DNA of 64,000 nucleotides from Streptomyces lichenis (lineage in GTDB: Bacteria; Actinomycetota; Actinomycetes; Streptomycetales; Streptomycetaceae), in contig NZ_JALPTH010000017.1 in NCBI RefSeq assembly GCF_023218175.1, positions 62,001 to 126,000 of the forward strand, given 5' to 3'. A program made the position numbers and the translations under genes. The notes under the pieces were generated by a model, which made no database searches, was not told the origin of the DNA, and saw nothing but the letters and a program-made list of their open reading frames with translations. Positions 1 through 7,743 of the stretch are shown here, piece after piece. Positions within the stretch are counted from its first letter, which is position 1. Every line of letters starts with the position of its first letter.

Positions 1-2
1 CC

Positions 3-239
3 CTGCACGGCTTCTACGCGGTCCGCGTGAAGGAGTGGGCGCCGTGCGTCCGGCAGGCCGCGGCCCGCGGCGAGGTGCCGGAGGACACCGATCCGTACGA
101 GGTGATCCGCGCGGCCTCCGCCCCGCTCTACTACCGCCTGCTGACCACAGACCTCCCGCTGGACGAGGCCGCCGCCGACCGCGCCGCCACCGCCACCGCA
201 GCCGCCGCCCGCGCGGGCGCCTTCGGGCGGGGGGCTTAG
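3..239 (+). CDS. TetR-family regulator, C-terminal part (5' end outside window)
   Basis: The open frame enters from the left edge and stops with TAG. The visible 78 residues contain the stretch KEWAPCVRQAAARGEVPEDT, followed by an alternation of helices ending in Ala-rich sequence. This pattern (a helix with a polar face, then 'RGE.P.DTDP..v...aaPLyYRLL') is typical of the C-terminal ligand-binding domain of TetR_C_11-like regulators. The DNA-binding half lies outside the window, so target and ligand cannot be judged. It converges on the next gene with about 110 bp between stops. The family call is moderate because only the less conserved domain is seen. Confidence 0.6.
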   Translation: MHGFYAVRVKEWAPCVRQAAARGEVPEDTDPYEVIRAASAPLYYRLLTTDLPLDEAAADRAATATAAAARAGAFGRGA

Positions 240-350
240 AGCGCGCCTACGGACTGCGCATCCCTGGTGCGTGCTGTGATTCCGCACTGCGACGATGATT
301 GACCAATTCCCATAACCATGCGTGGGCGACGGCGAAGCGTCAGCCCGTAG

Positions 351-1676
351 CTAGGAGACCTCTTTGACGCGGTCGTAGATATCACGTGCCGCCAAGTTTG
401 TTCGATATGGGCGCAAAAGGGATGGAATTTGTGCAACCTGCTCATCCACTCGTCCGGAATGGATGGTGGGAACCTCACTCAGGGCCTTCCGCCAAGTCGC
501 ACAAGCCGCTTCAAGGTGCCCTATTCTCAACTGCCGTTCGGCGAGCATGAAGCTGAAACGAATTGCTGACCTTCTGCTATCGCTGGTATCTCGAAGGCGA
601 AAGTGCGATTCGAGCGATTCCACACTGCCGGAGACGTCGCCGAGTTCATACCGGACTTGAGCGATGTGGTAAGCGAGGGTTGAAGAGTTGTAAGAGCCAA
701 ACGTCTTTGAGCGTGATTCCGCCTTTTCTATGGCTGTTTCGGCCTCGCGTAGATACATGAGGGAAGCGTGCCGATCGCCCAGTTGGGCGCTGGCGTGTGC
801 TTGTTGACCGGCGAGGAATGCCCGCATGCGTGGTCCCGCTTGGGGCGATGCCGCCGCTGCGGCGTCAGCGAGTCGCATTGCGTGCCGCCCGTGGCCCAGG
901 TCCACTGACTGCACGCTCATACCCCGAAGAGTGGTGCAGTAGGTCAGGTGGTCCTCGGCGGCCCCGGCGAGTTCAAGCGCCTTCAGGTAATACCTTTGTG
1001 CTAGTCCGTGAACTCCTTCATCTACCGCCATATAGCCAGTCAGATAACAAAGGTCCGATGCGGCAGCCATCATCGCTTTGCGGACCGGGTCGGGGGCTTC
1101 AGCCTTCAGGTAGGGCGCAACGGTATTGACGAGGAACGCAGCAGCCATCGGGCGAGCGTGCCGACCTCCGAATTGATCGTCCAATTCGGAAACACGCTCC
1201 GTCATGGCGATGACCATGTTCACGTCGGCCGTCCCAATGCGCTGCGTTTTTCCGGTTTGAACCGCCTCCATGCGTCCGATGACGTCCGGCCAGTGAGGAA
1301 CGGTAAGGGCCACGGAGAATAGTCCCGCATTCAGGACGCTACGGCGTGAGGGATCCATGTCCTGCCTCCCCAGGTCGACCAGCCCTTCCGCGGTGGTCGG
1401 ATGGCTGCTGGACTCCTCCGGAGGCAGCGGGAATCCTGCCTCGGCGTACGTGATCGGCCGGAGCAGTCGCCGGGCGAACACTTCTAGAACCAGCGGCCGG
1501 ACGGACTCCTTTGGCAGGTGTCCGTTCAGCCACTGGTGCACCGAAGGCTCTCGGTACCGCAGAGGCGTTCCGCGCTCCGTCCCTAAGCGGTTGACCTCTT
1601 GAGCGAACTGCCGCAGCGTCCAACCGCTCTCGCGGTACAGCCGCTCAAGTCCGGCGTTCGGCTGTCGTACCGTCAC
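351..1676 (-). CDS. XRE-like helix-turn-helix regulator with TPR-like C-terminal domain; contains a TTA codon
   Basis: The 441-residue protein has a short N-terminal helix-turn-helix-like segment (about residues 8-65, with LRQFAQEVN and PSVHQWLNGH), a linker, then a long all-helical region with repeated Ala/Leu/Tyr spacing typical of tetratricopeptide repeats. Streptomyces genomes carry many such HTH+TPR regulators, which may sense peptides or partner proteins. A GTG start at 1676 is preferred because a GGGAG sits upstream at usable distance; a TTG three codons earlier is too close to it. Codon 31 (Leu) is TTA at 1584-1586, so translation should depend on the bldA tRNA. The gene is visibly richer in A/T than its neighbours, which suggests recent transfer. 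It faces away from the micro-protein and kinase genes and probably regulates itself and them; that link is inference. Confidence 0.75.
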   Translation of the reverse strand: MTVRQPNAGLERLYRESGWTLRQFAQEVNRLGTERGTPLRYREPSVHQWLNGHLPKESVRPLVLEVFARRLLRPITYAEAGFPLPPEESSSHPTTAEGLVDLGRQDMDPSRRSVLNAGLFSVALTVPHWPDVIGRMEAVQTGKTQRIGTADVNMVIAMTERVSELDDQFGGRHARPMAAAFLVNTVAPYLKAEAPDPVRKAMMAAASDLCYLTGYMAVDEGVHGLAQRYYLKALELAGAAEDHLTYCTTLRGMSVQSVDLGHGRHAMRLADAAAAASPQAGPRMRAFLAGQQAHASAQLGDRHASLMYLREAETAIEKAESRSKTFGSYNSSTLAYHIAQVRYELGDVSGSVESLESHFRLRDTSDSRRSAIRFSFMLAERQLRIGHLEAACATWRKALSEVPTIHSGRVDEQVAQIPSLLRPYRTNLAARDIYDRVKEVS

Positions 1677-1702
1677 TGGACTCAACTCCCGTGCGTTGAA
1701 GG

Positions 1703-1717
1703 CTTAAAGGTCTTAAG
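1703..1717. promoter_or_regulatory. Candidate operator CTTAA-N5-TTAAG upstream of the XRE/TPR regulator
   Basis: The sequence CTTAAAGGTCTTAAG is an inverted repeat (CTTAA, five bases, TTAAG) and also partly a 10-bp direct repeat. It lies about 27 bp upstream of the GTG start of the regulator, where a promoter would be. Such an AT-rich palindrome is striking in this high-GC DNA. Autoregulation by the adjacent HTH protein is the simplest inference. The 1718-1983 stretch beyond it holds no gene I can support, although short unconvincing open frames exist. Confidence 0.4.
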
Positions 1718-1983
1718 TCCTGCCCCTCTTCCAACAGTACCGCTGTGCGTGGTCGAGCGGTTGCCTAGTGCGAGCAGGACACCGCGGCGGAGCGGAAGGC
1801 ACTGACATGGACCACGAGCCCACCTGTGAGACCAGCACACGTGGTGGGTTAAGGCGTAAGGACCGCGTGGCCGCCCTCCGCTGTCGGGCACCCAAGCCCC
1901 CGCCCGGGGATCGAGACCCTGGACAGGTCGAGTACCCCGGGCGGGTTGCACGTGCCAGGAAGATCGAGTGGAAGGAACCTCAG

Positions 1984-2061
1984 ATGGCAGACTGCGACCA
2001 CGAGTGGGTGGGCTGGTCCGGGAAGACCCGGTGCCGCAAGTGCGGTGCCACGCAGGGCTAG
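1984..2061 (+). CDS. 25-residue Cys/His micro-protein upstream of an APH-like kinase
   Basis: The predicted peptide is 25 residues with C4, H6, C17 and C20 arranged as C-x-H...C-x2-C, followed by GATQG at the end. This spacing could form a minimal zinc ribbon. A good ribosome site (GGAAGGAA, about 8 nt away) precedes the ATG, which argues for real translation. A longer reading starting upstream in the same frame has no comparable ribosome site. The stop is 57 nt before the kinase start on the same strand, so the two may be cotranscribed. I do not recognise a family. It may be a regulatory peptide, a small zinc-binding partner, or a modified-peptide precursor; none of these is demonstrated. 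Confidence 0.5.
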   Translation: MADCDHEWVGWSGKTRCRKCGATQG

Positions 2062-2118
2062 GAGAAGACTGATCACCGGGGCCGGGGAAACTCGGCCCCC
2101 CCGGCCTACTGAGGGGTC

Positions 2119-2976
2119 ATGAGCGAGCGTGTCACGTGGGAAGAGCTGCCGACCGAACTTCGCACGGCAGTGGAAGAACACACCGGGAAGGTGCTCTCCG
2201 CAGAGCAGGTGAGTAAGGGTCTCAACAGCCCGGCGGCATTCATCATCACGACCGCCGGGAACGGGCGCCTTTTCTTCAAGGGGGTGCGGCTTGATGACCC
2301 CGAGGGGGTCATGGCCACGCGTGCTGAGGAATCCCTCAATCGGACCGTGGCAGGCGTGAGCCCGTGGATTCGGCACCGGTTCGAGATGGCCGGGTGGTAC
2401 TGCCTCGCCTTCATCCATGTGGACGGCAGGCATGTGGACTTCTCGCCCGGTACGAAGGATCTCGGGCCTGTGGCGTTCACGCTCAACTGGATGGCGCGCC
2501 GATTCACGGTGCTGAGCCTTGCGCGCGCCGACTACCGGCCACCCATGCTGGCTGAGCGCTTCACGGGATTTCTCAGCGAGAAGGAAGCCGTCCTGCTCGA
2601 CGGCACCAACATCCTGCACACGGATACCAACCCACACAACATCATGGTTCCCGGCGTCGGGAACAACGCCTACGTCGTGGATTGGGCCATGCCTGCCGTC
2701 GGCCCCGCATGGGTGGACATGGCGAATACGGCCGTGCGGCTCATGGAGGCGGACCAGCCGGACGAAGATGCTCTTGCCTGGTTGGGTGGCTTCGACGCGT
2801 GGAAGACGGCCGATCCGAGAGCCGTGAAGGCTTACGTGGACGCGACGTGTCGGCAGTGGTCGGCGCGGGTCGGAGAGCAAGCGGCGAGCCACAGCAACCG
2901 GCGCTTTTCCGTGCTGCTGGAGTATCCGCGCACCGAGCCCCGGGCGGCCCGTAGTCGCGGCTTGAGGGACACGTGA
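2119..2976 (+). CDS. APH/choline-kinase-fold phosphotransferase-like protein
   Basis: The 285-residue protein shows the kinase signature of the aminoglycoside phosphotransferase fold. It has a Lys in LFFKGVRL (K54), the catalytic loop HTDTNPHNIMV (H167, D169, N174), and a second metal-binding Asp in VVDWAMP (D188). The region after it (GPAWVDMANTAVRLME) fits the helical C-lobe of APH enzymes. The start is supported by GAGGGG just before the ATG. Substrate cannot be read from sequence; related Streptomyces proteins are annotated only as phosphotransferases. It follows the micro-protein gene and is divergent from the TTA-containing regulator, suggesting one functional cassette. The last 30 residues are Arg-rich and may be disordered. 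Confidence 0.75.
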   Translation: MSERVTWEELPTELRTAVEEHTGKVLSAEQVSKGLNSPAAFIITTAGNGRLFFKGVRLDDPEGVMATRAEESLNRTVAGVSPWIRHRFEMAGWYCLAFIHVDGRHVDFSPGTKDLGPVAFTLNWMARRFTVLSLARADYRPPMLAERFTGFLSEKEAVLLDGTNILHTDTNPHNIMVPGVGNNAYVVDWAMPAVGPAWVDMANTAVRLMEADQPDEDALAWLGGFDAWKTADPRAVKAYVDATCRQWSARVGEQAASHSNRRFSVLLEYPRTEPRAARSRGLRDT

Positions 2977-3006
2977 CTCTGCCGATGCGAGGTAGGAGGC
3001 GGGGGG

Positions 3007-3732
3007 TCAGCGGGGCGGGAGCAGGCGGAACTCGTTGCCGTCGGGGTCGGCCAGCACCACCGCGCCGTGCTCGTCCGGGGCGGAGGCCGTGCGGGTCGCT
3101 CCGAGGGAGAGAAGGCGCTCGACCTCGGCCTGCTGGTCGCCGTGGCTGGGGACGGCCAGGTCGAAGCGCAGCCGGTCCCGCCCGTGCCTCGGCAGCAGCG
3201 GGGGACCGCCCCAGGTGATCTTCGTGCCGCCGTGCGGGGACTGGATCGCGGTCTCCTCGTCCTGGTCCCAGACCAGCGGCCACTCCAGCGCCTTGCTCCA
3301 GAAGTACCCGACCGCGTGGGAACCGTCGCAGGCGAGCGCCCCGATGAGACCGCAGTCGGCGAGGAACGTGTTGCCCGCCGGGATCACGCAGAACTCGTTG
3401 CCCTCGGGGTCGGCGAGCACCACATGGCCCTCCTCGGGCCGTTGGCCGATGTCGATGTGCCGGGCGCCCAGCTCCAGGGCCCTCGCCACGGTCGCCTCTT
3501 GGTCGCCGGAGGAGGAACTGGTCAGGTCGAAGTGGCTGCGGTTCTGGCCCCACTTCGGGTCCTCGGAGGGAGTGAAACGGAGCCGGAAGCCGGTGTCCTC
3601 TGCGGGCAGCAGCTCCGCGGCGCCGTCCAGGGAGTCGCCGGCCGCCTCCCGGCCCAGCACCCCGCCCCAGAAGCGGGCGAGGGCGAGGGGATCGTGTGCG
3701 TCGAAGCGGAGTGCGTCAAGGCGAGGGGGCAT
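3007..3732 (-). CDS. Two-domain VOC (glyoxalase-like) protein
   Basis: The 241-residue protein contains two tandem vicinal-oxygen-chelate halves. Each ends with the same motif, VLADPEGNEFCVIP (first half) and VLADPDGNEFRLLP (second half, at the C-terminus). Each begins with a segment of the kind 'lalArFWggvLG'. Streptomyces proteins of this layout are annotated as VOC family or glyoxalase/bleomycin-resistance-like; the natural substrate is unknown. It starts with ATG at 3732 and converges on the kinase gene with a 30-bp gap. Nothing in the context suggests a resistance role. Confidence 0.85.
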   Translation of the reverse strand: MPPRLDALRFDAHDPLALARFWGGVLGREAAGDSLDGAAELLPAEDTGFRLRFTPSEDPKWGQNRSHFDLTSSSSGDQEATVARALELGARHIDIGQRPEEGHVVLADPEGNEFCVIPAGNTFLADCGLIGALACDGSHAVGYFWSKALEWPLVWDQDEETAIQSPHGGTKITWGGPPLLPRHGRDRLRFDLAVPSHGDQQAEVERLLSLGATRTASAPDEHGAVVLADPDGNEFRLLPPR

Positions 3733-3817
3733 GTTCGGATATCTCCGGTGTGGGGCGGGACGGGGCGGGGCGGGATGGGATGGGGCGGTGGGGTGGTGGG
3801 ATGCGGTGGGGTGGGGG

Positions 3818-4456
3818 TCAGAGGGTGGTGAAGAGGTCGTTGAGGGGGGAGGGGGTGTGGTCGGGGTGGAGGGCGTCGACCAGGAGGCGGCCGTAGCGGA
3901 TCTTGCGGCCCTTCTTGGTGCCGAGGAAACGGCGCAGTTGCTGCTCCGGGGGGCGGCCCCGGTGGGCGGGCTGGCTCTGGAACGTCGTCCAGGCGCGGAG
4001 GTCGCCGGCGGTCCGGATGATGTCCTCGACCCGGGCGGGGCCCAGGGCGCGGATGAGTTCGTCCTCCAGGTCCGCCACGCAGACGAAGAAGGGGTCCGAG
4101 GGTGCTCCGGCCCGGGTCAGGGCGCGCTCGTAGTAGCCCCGTTCCCGCTCGTCGCAGAGGCCCGTGAGGCGCAGGCCGAGGCCGGGCGGCCCGAGGAGTC
4201 CGGCGTAGCGGCCGACACTCATGGCCCCGCCCATCGGCACCACGCACACCCCCTCGGCGGCCAGGTCCCGGCCGCGCCGGGCGGCCAGCGCCTCCACGGC
4301 GGCGAGGTCGCTCCGTCCCTCCAGCAGCACGGCCGTCCGCACCCCGTGCTCCACGGCCAGCTCGCGGGCGGGTCCACCGGGGCCGCCGGACGCCCAGTCG
4401 GCGACCGCGTCCCGTAGTGCCACCGTCCCCGCGGGGGAGGGTCGTGTTTGCGCCAT
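3818..4456 (-). CDS. Stand-alone OLD-type TOPRIM protein
   Basis: The protein is 212 residues from the ATG at 4456; an upstream GTG at 4492 is possible but lacks a ribosome site. A TOPRIM fold is indicated by VLLEGRSDLAAVEALA (invariant Glu46) and LTGLCDERERGYYERAL (acidic D102/E103), separated as in OLD-family nucleases. No ABC-type ATPase domain is attached, unlike full OLD proteins. The C-terminal half carries RRFLGTKKGRKIRYG, a basic patch that could bind nucleic acid. Annotated Streptomyces relatives are called TOPRIM nucleotidyl transferase/hydrolase proteins. A nuclease or primase-like activity is inferred from the fold only. Confidence 0.75.
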   Translation of the reverse strand: MAQTRPSPAGTVALRDAVADWASGGPGGPARELAVEHGVRTAVLLEGRSDLAAVEALAARRGRDLAAEGVCVVPMGGAMSVGRYAGLLGPPGLGLRLTGLCDERERGYYERALTRAGAPSDPFFVCVADLEDELIRALGPARVEDIIRTAGDLRAWTTFQSQPAHRGRPPEQQLRRFLGTKKGRKIRYGRLLVDALHPDHTPSPLNDLFTTL

Positions 4457-4539
4457 GGACGGGAGTCTGCACGTCCGGCGGCGGGAGGGCACGGGGTTTT
4501 ACGGCAGGGGGCGGTGCTGGGGTGGCTGCCTGGTGGCGG

Positions 4540-5355
4540 CTACTCGGCTGGTGGGTGCTCCGCCTCTGCCCGTAGGTGCGCGGCCGCCGTCACCAGCTCG
4601 GCGTTGGAGGCGGCCGGGGTGCCGTCCGGGAGCAGCAGGGTGTCCTCCAGGCCGATCCGGGTGTCCAGGCCGAGATCGAGCGCCAGCCGCAGCACCGGCC
4701 AGGCGCCGCCGTCCTCGCCGTGCAGCAGCACCGGCACACCCGCAGGCGGCGCGGCCTCCTCCAGCAGGGCCCGGGCGGTGCGCGGTGCCGTGGCGGGGTC
4801 GGTGTCCGTCACCTCGGCCAGCACCCGCGCCACCCGGGGCGCCAGCGGTGAGGCGGCGAACAACCGCGCACCGGGCGTGCCCGACCAGAGGCCGGCCTCC
4901 ACCGCCACCCCGCGCTCCAGCAGCGCCGCGGCGACTTCCTCGGCGCCGGGCTCATGCCAGTTGACCGAGGCCAGGTCGGGCAGCACCGTCCAGGAGCGGA
5001 CCCGCTCCACCCGCCGCACCGGATCGGGCTCCGCCCAGGCGCCGGTGGTGACGCCGACCGGCACGCCCACGGCCGCCGCCCGTATCGCCTCCACCGTCTC
5101 GGCGACCAGCCGGCCGGACACACTGTCCTGGCCGCAGGGCGTCTTGGGGTGCACATGCACCTCCGCGGCACCGGCGGCGACCGCCCGCGCGGCCGACCGG
5201 GCCATCGCCTCCGGGGTCATCGGCACGGCGGCCGACTCCCCGGCGGTCCGGGCGCCGTTCAGGCAGACCTGGAGGAGACCCCGGCCGGCGGGCCCGGCCG
5301 CATGCTGGTTCACGATCCCGTTCATGTCCTCGATGGTGGCAGCCGCCACTGACAA
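4540..5355 (-). CDS. BKACE-family 3-keto-5-aminohexanoate cleavage-like enzyme
   Basis: The 271-residue protein has the features of beta-keto acid cleavage enzymes, which use Zn and acetyl-CoA. These are the metal-binding EVHVHPKTP near residue 60, an acidic DLASVNWHEPGAEEV segment, and the late IGLEDTLLLPDG motif. The reading begins with TTG at 5355; an ATG at 5325 giving a protein ten residues shorter is equally possible. The family is large and substrates vary (3-keto-5-aminohexanoate in lysine fermentation, dehydrocarnitine and others), so the exact reaction is not assigned. Neighbours give no pathway hint. Confidence 0.8.
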   Translation of the reverse strand: MSVAAATIEDMNGIVNQHAAGPAGRGLLQVCLNGARTAGESAAVPMTPEAMARSAARAVAAGAAEVHVHPKTPCGQDSVSGRLVAETVEAIRAAAVGVPVGVTTGAWAEPDPVRRVERVRSWTVLPDLASVNWHEPGAEEVAAALLERGVAVEAGLWSGTPGARLFAASPLAPRVARVLAEVTDTDPATAPRTARALLEEAAPPAGVPVLLHGEDGGAWPVLRLALDLGLDTRIGLEDTLLLPDGTPAASNAELVTAAAHLRAEAEHPPAE

Positions 5356-5448
5356 CGGGGCCGGTGTACCGGCGTGTGTGGCGAGACCTCGCCACCCTGC
5401 CGAGCCGTGCTGGGCCGAGCCGTGCCGTGCCGGGCCGGTATCGGCCGA

Positions 5449-6066
5449 CTAGGCCACCGATGCCAGTTGTTCCCGGTGCCGCCGCTCCTGCTTGGCCGCC
5501 GCCAGCGCCTCCGGGGTGAGCACCGGCTGCGGCACGACCACTCCGCACCCGGTGCACACCGGGCCGTGCCAGGGCTCGTTCGACAGCTCCGGGCGCCAGA
5601 CGATCCCGGCGTCCGCGCACACCGGGCAGCGCTTCCCGGGGTCGGCCTCCAGCGCGGAGATCAGCCGCCGCAGCGCCTCCGCGAGCGGCAGCGTCGGGTG
5701 CAGGGACGGGTCGTCGCACCGCGCCACCCCGTAACCGCCCCAGGTCCGCCGGTGCCAGTCGTCGAACGAGCCGGGCCGCCTCAGCCCGTCGTGCTTCTCC
5801 TTCTTGCGGCGCTCGGCGAACCTCTCCTCGTAGGAGAGCCACACCTCGCGCGCCTCCTCCAGCTCCTCCAGCGCGGCCACCAGGCGCGCCGGATCCACGC
5901 CCCGGTCCTCCGGGTGGAACCGGTGCCTGGTGCACAGATGGTGCCAGGTCGCCCGATGCCCGTAAGGGGCGAAGCGTTCCAGGCACTTGCGCAGCGAGTA
6001 GCGCCGTAGCGCCAGATCGCATCGAGAGTCACGGACCTGTCTGGCGAGACTCCGGAAACCGGCCAT
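5449..6066 (-). CDS. Hypothetical protein with C-terminal zinc ribbon
   Basis: The 205-residue protein is basic and helical at the N-terminus (RSLARQVRDSRCDLALRRYS). It has a charged helix in the middle (LEELEEAREVWLSYEERFAE) and two Cys pairs near the C-terminus, CPVCAD and CTGCGV, separated by about 25 residues. The two pairs fit a zinc ribbon. I do not recognise a characterised family. It reads in the same direction as the BKACE gene, about 90 bp upstream of it, but without signs of coupling. Start is the ATG at 6066. Confidence 0.7.
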   Translation of the reverse strand: MAGFRSLARQVRDSRCDLALRRYSLRKCLERFAPYGHRATWHHLCTRHRFHPEDRGVDPARLVAALEELEEAREVWLSYEERFAERRKKEKHDGLRRPGSFDDWHRRTWGGYGVARCDDPSLHPTLPLAEALRRLISALEADPGKRCPVCADAGIVWRPELSNEPWHGPVCTGCGVVVPQPVLTPEALAAAKQERRHREQLASVA

Positions 6067-6278
6067 CGCACTGTCACCTCCGTCGCGGGGTACTTCGGCT
6101 CACGGAATGGACGTACGGGTGCCCGGTTCGGCTCCCGTAAAAAGCGGATGGGCACCGTCCATGGCGCATCTGGCGTGAATTGCCCCAAGCGCGCCCGCCC
6201 CACGCGCCCCCGCATCCCCACCGCGCGCCCCCTGCCAGGGGGTTTGCTGATACCCGGTCAGCAGGCCCATAGAAGATG

Positions 6279-7544
6279 TCAATAGAGCAGGTACTTCCGG
6301 CGTACCGCGCGGAAGGCGGACAGCTCGCGCCGCCAGGCGGCCACCACCTCGTCGGTGCCCGCGCCCGCGTCGATCATCGTGCGCACCCGCGCCGAGCCGG
6401 TCAGCTTGTCGATCCACCGGTCGGCCCGCCAGGCGAAACCGCTCCAGCTCCGCTTCGCCGTCACCAGCAGCCCGATCCCGGTGCGCACCGCGTCGAACGC
6501 CTCCCGGTCGTGGAGGTGCAGTTGCACCCCACCGACCGTCTTGCCCTGGAACTTGGAGAAGGTGGGCGCGAAGTAGGCCTCCCGGAAGCGGACCCCGGGC
6601 AGCCCGAGCGCGTTGGCCGCCTCGGCCCACCGGCGGTCGACGCCCTCCGCGCCCAGCAGCTCGAAGGGCCGGGTGGTGCCGCGCCCCTCGGACAGGTTGG
6701 TCCCCTCGAAGAGGCAGGTCCCCGCGTACACCAGGGCCGTCTCCGGCGTCGGCATGTTGGGGCTCGGCGGCACCCAGGGCAGTCCGGTGGCGTCGAAGAA
6801 GTCGCCCCGGCGCCAGCCCGACATCCGTACCACCGACAGCTCCACCGGGCGCGCGGTCAGGAACTCCCCCTGGAACAGCCGCGCCAGCTCCGCCACCGTC
6901 ATCCCGTGCGCCTGGGCGATCGGCTCCCGCCCGACGAAGGTGGCGAACGCCCGGTCGAGGACCGGGCCGGACGCGGCTCGGCCGGTCACCGGGTTCGGGC
7001 GGTCCAGGACGAGGAAGCGCTTGCCGGCCAGCGCGGCCGCCGCCATGCAGTCGTAGAGGGTCCAGATGTAGGTGTAGAAGCGGGCGCCCGCGTCCTGGAT
7101 GTCGAACACCACGGTGTCCACCCCGGAGGCGGTGAAGACGTCCGCCAGCGGCTGCCCGCTCTTGAGGTACGTGTCGTAGACCGGCAGCCCGGTCGCCGGG
7201 TCGTCGTAGCGCCCCTCCGAACCGCCCGCCTGCGCGGTGCCCCGGAAGCCGTGCTCGGGCCCGAACACCGCCACCAGGTCCACCCGCTCGTCGGCGTGCA
7301 TCACGTCCACCAGGTGGACGGCGTCCGCGGTGATCCCGGTCGGGTTGGTCACCACCCCGACCCGCTGCCCGGCCAGCTCCGCGTACCCTCCGGCGGCCAG
7401 CCGGTCGAATCCGGTGCGCACCCGCCGCCGTCCCCCTTCCCCGCCCGTGCGGGCGGCGGCCGGTCCGGCCCCGGCGGCGGTCACCGCGGCGGCCGCCCCC
7501 ACCGCACCGCCCGCGGTCAGCAGACCTCTTCTGTCCACGCTCAT
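6279..7544 (-). CDS. Secreted DUF1343 protein, NamZ-like exo-beta-N-acetylmuramidase
   Basis: The start chosen at 7544 gives 421 residues opening with MSVDRRGLLTAGGAVG, a twin-arginine-type signal, followed by an Ala-rich hydrophobic stretch and an AAA cleavage region. An upstream start would add residues before a signal peptide and is unlikely. The mature part matches DUF1343: GQRVGVVTNPTGIT, FGPEHGFRG, VFDIQDAGARFYTYI and LDRPNPV are all characteristic. Members such as Bacillus NamZ release N-acetylmuramic acid from peptidoglycan fragments, so a cell-wall recycling role outside the membrane is likely. A gap of about 200 bp with no gene separates its stop from the next gene. Confidence 0.88.
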   Translation of the reverse strand: MSVDRRGLLTAGGAVGAAAAVTAAGAGPAAARTGGEGGRRRVRTGFDRLAAGGYAELAGQRVGVVTNPTGITADAVHLVDVMHADERVDLVAVFGPEHGFRGTAQAGGSEGRYDDPATGLPVYDTYLKSGQPLADVFTASGVDTVVFDIQDAGARFYTYIWTLYDCMAAAALAGKRFLVLDRPNPVTGRAASGPVLDRAFATFVGREPIAQAHGMTVAELARLFQGEFLTARPVELSVVRMSGWRRGDFFDATGLPWVPPSPNMPTPETALVYAGTCLFEGTNLSEGRGTTRPFELLGAEGVDRRWAEAANALGLPGVRFREAYFAPTFSKFQGKTVGGVQLHLHDREAFDAVRTGIGLLVTAKRSWSGFAWRADRWIDKLTGSARVRTMIDAGAGTDEVVAAWRRELSAFRAVRRKYLLY

Positions 7545-7690
7545 CAGCGCAACCTCCCGATCGGGCACCGGCTGGTGCCGGGCGGCCCTGGCGGCCGGCC
7601 GGGCCACGCACGCTAGCGCCGCCGAGGGCCCGGGGGAACGAGGCGGACCGGCCGAGCTGCCACCGGCCCGGCACCCTTCTTCAGACCGGC

Positions 7691-7710
7691 CATACCGACT
7701 GGTTAGTATG
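7691..7710 (+). promoter_or_regulatory. Candidate TetR operator upstream of SDR gene (copy 1)
   Basis: CATACCGACTGGTTAGTATG is an imperfect 20-bp palindrome (7 of 10 base pairs) 33 bp before the ATG of the SDR gene. It contains TAGTAT, which could serve as a -10 element. Its first 13 bases are identical to the site upstream of the phosphotransferase/acyl-CoA dehydrogenase operon, in the same orientation relative to the gene. The TetR protein encoded just downstream of the SDR gene is the likely binder (inference). Confidence 0.55.
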
Positions 7711-7743
7711 TGGTTCCCATCGGTTCACGGGAGGCGGTCCGCC

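Noticed and set aside
1849..2892. Minus-strand frame opposite the APH-like kinase
   Set aside because: The plus-strand frame carries the intact kinase motifs and a ribosome site; the antisense translation has no domain.
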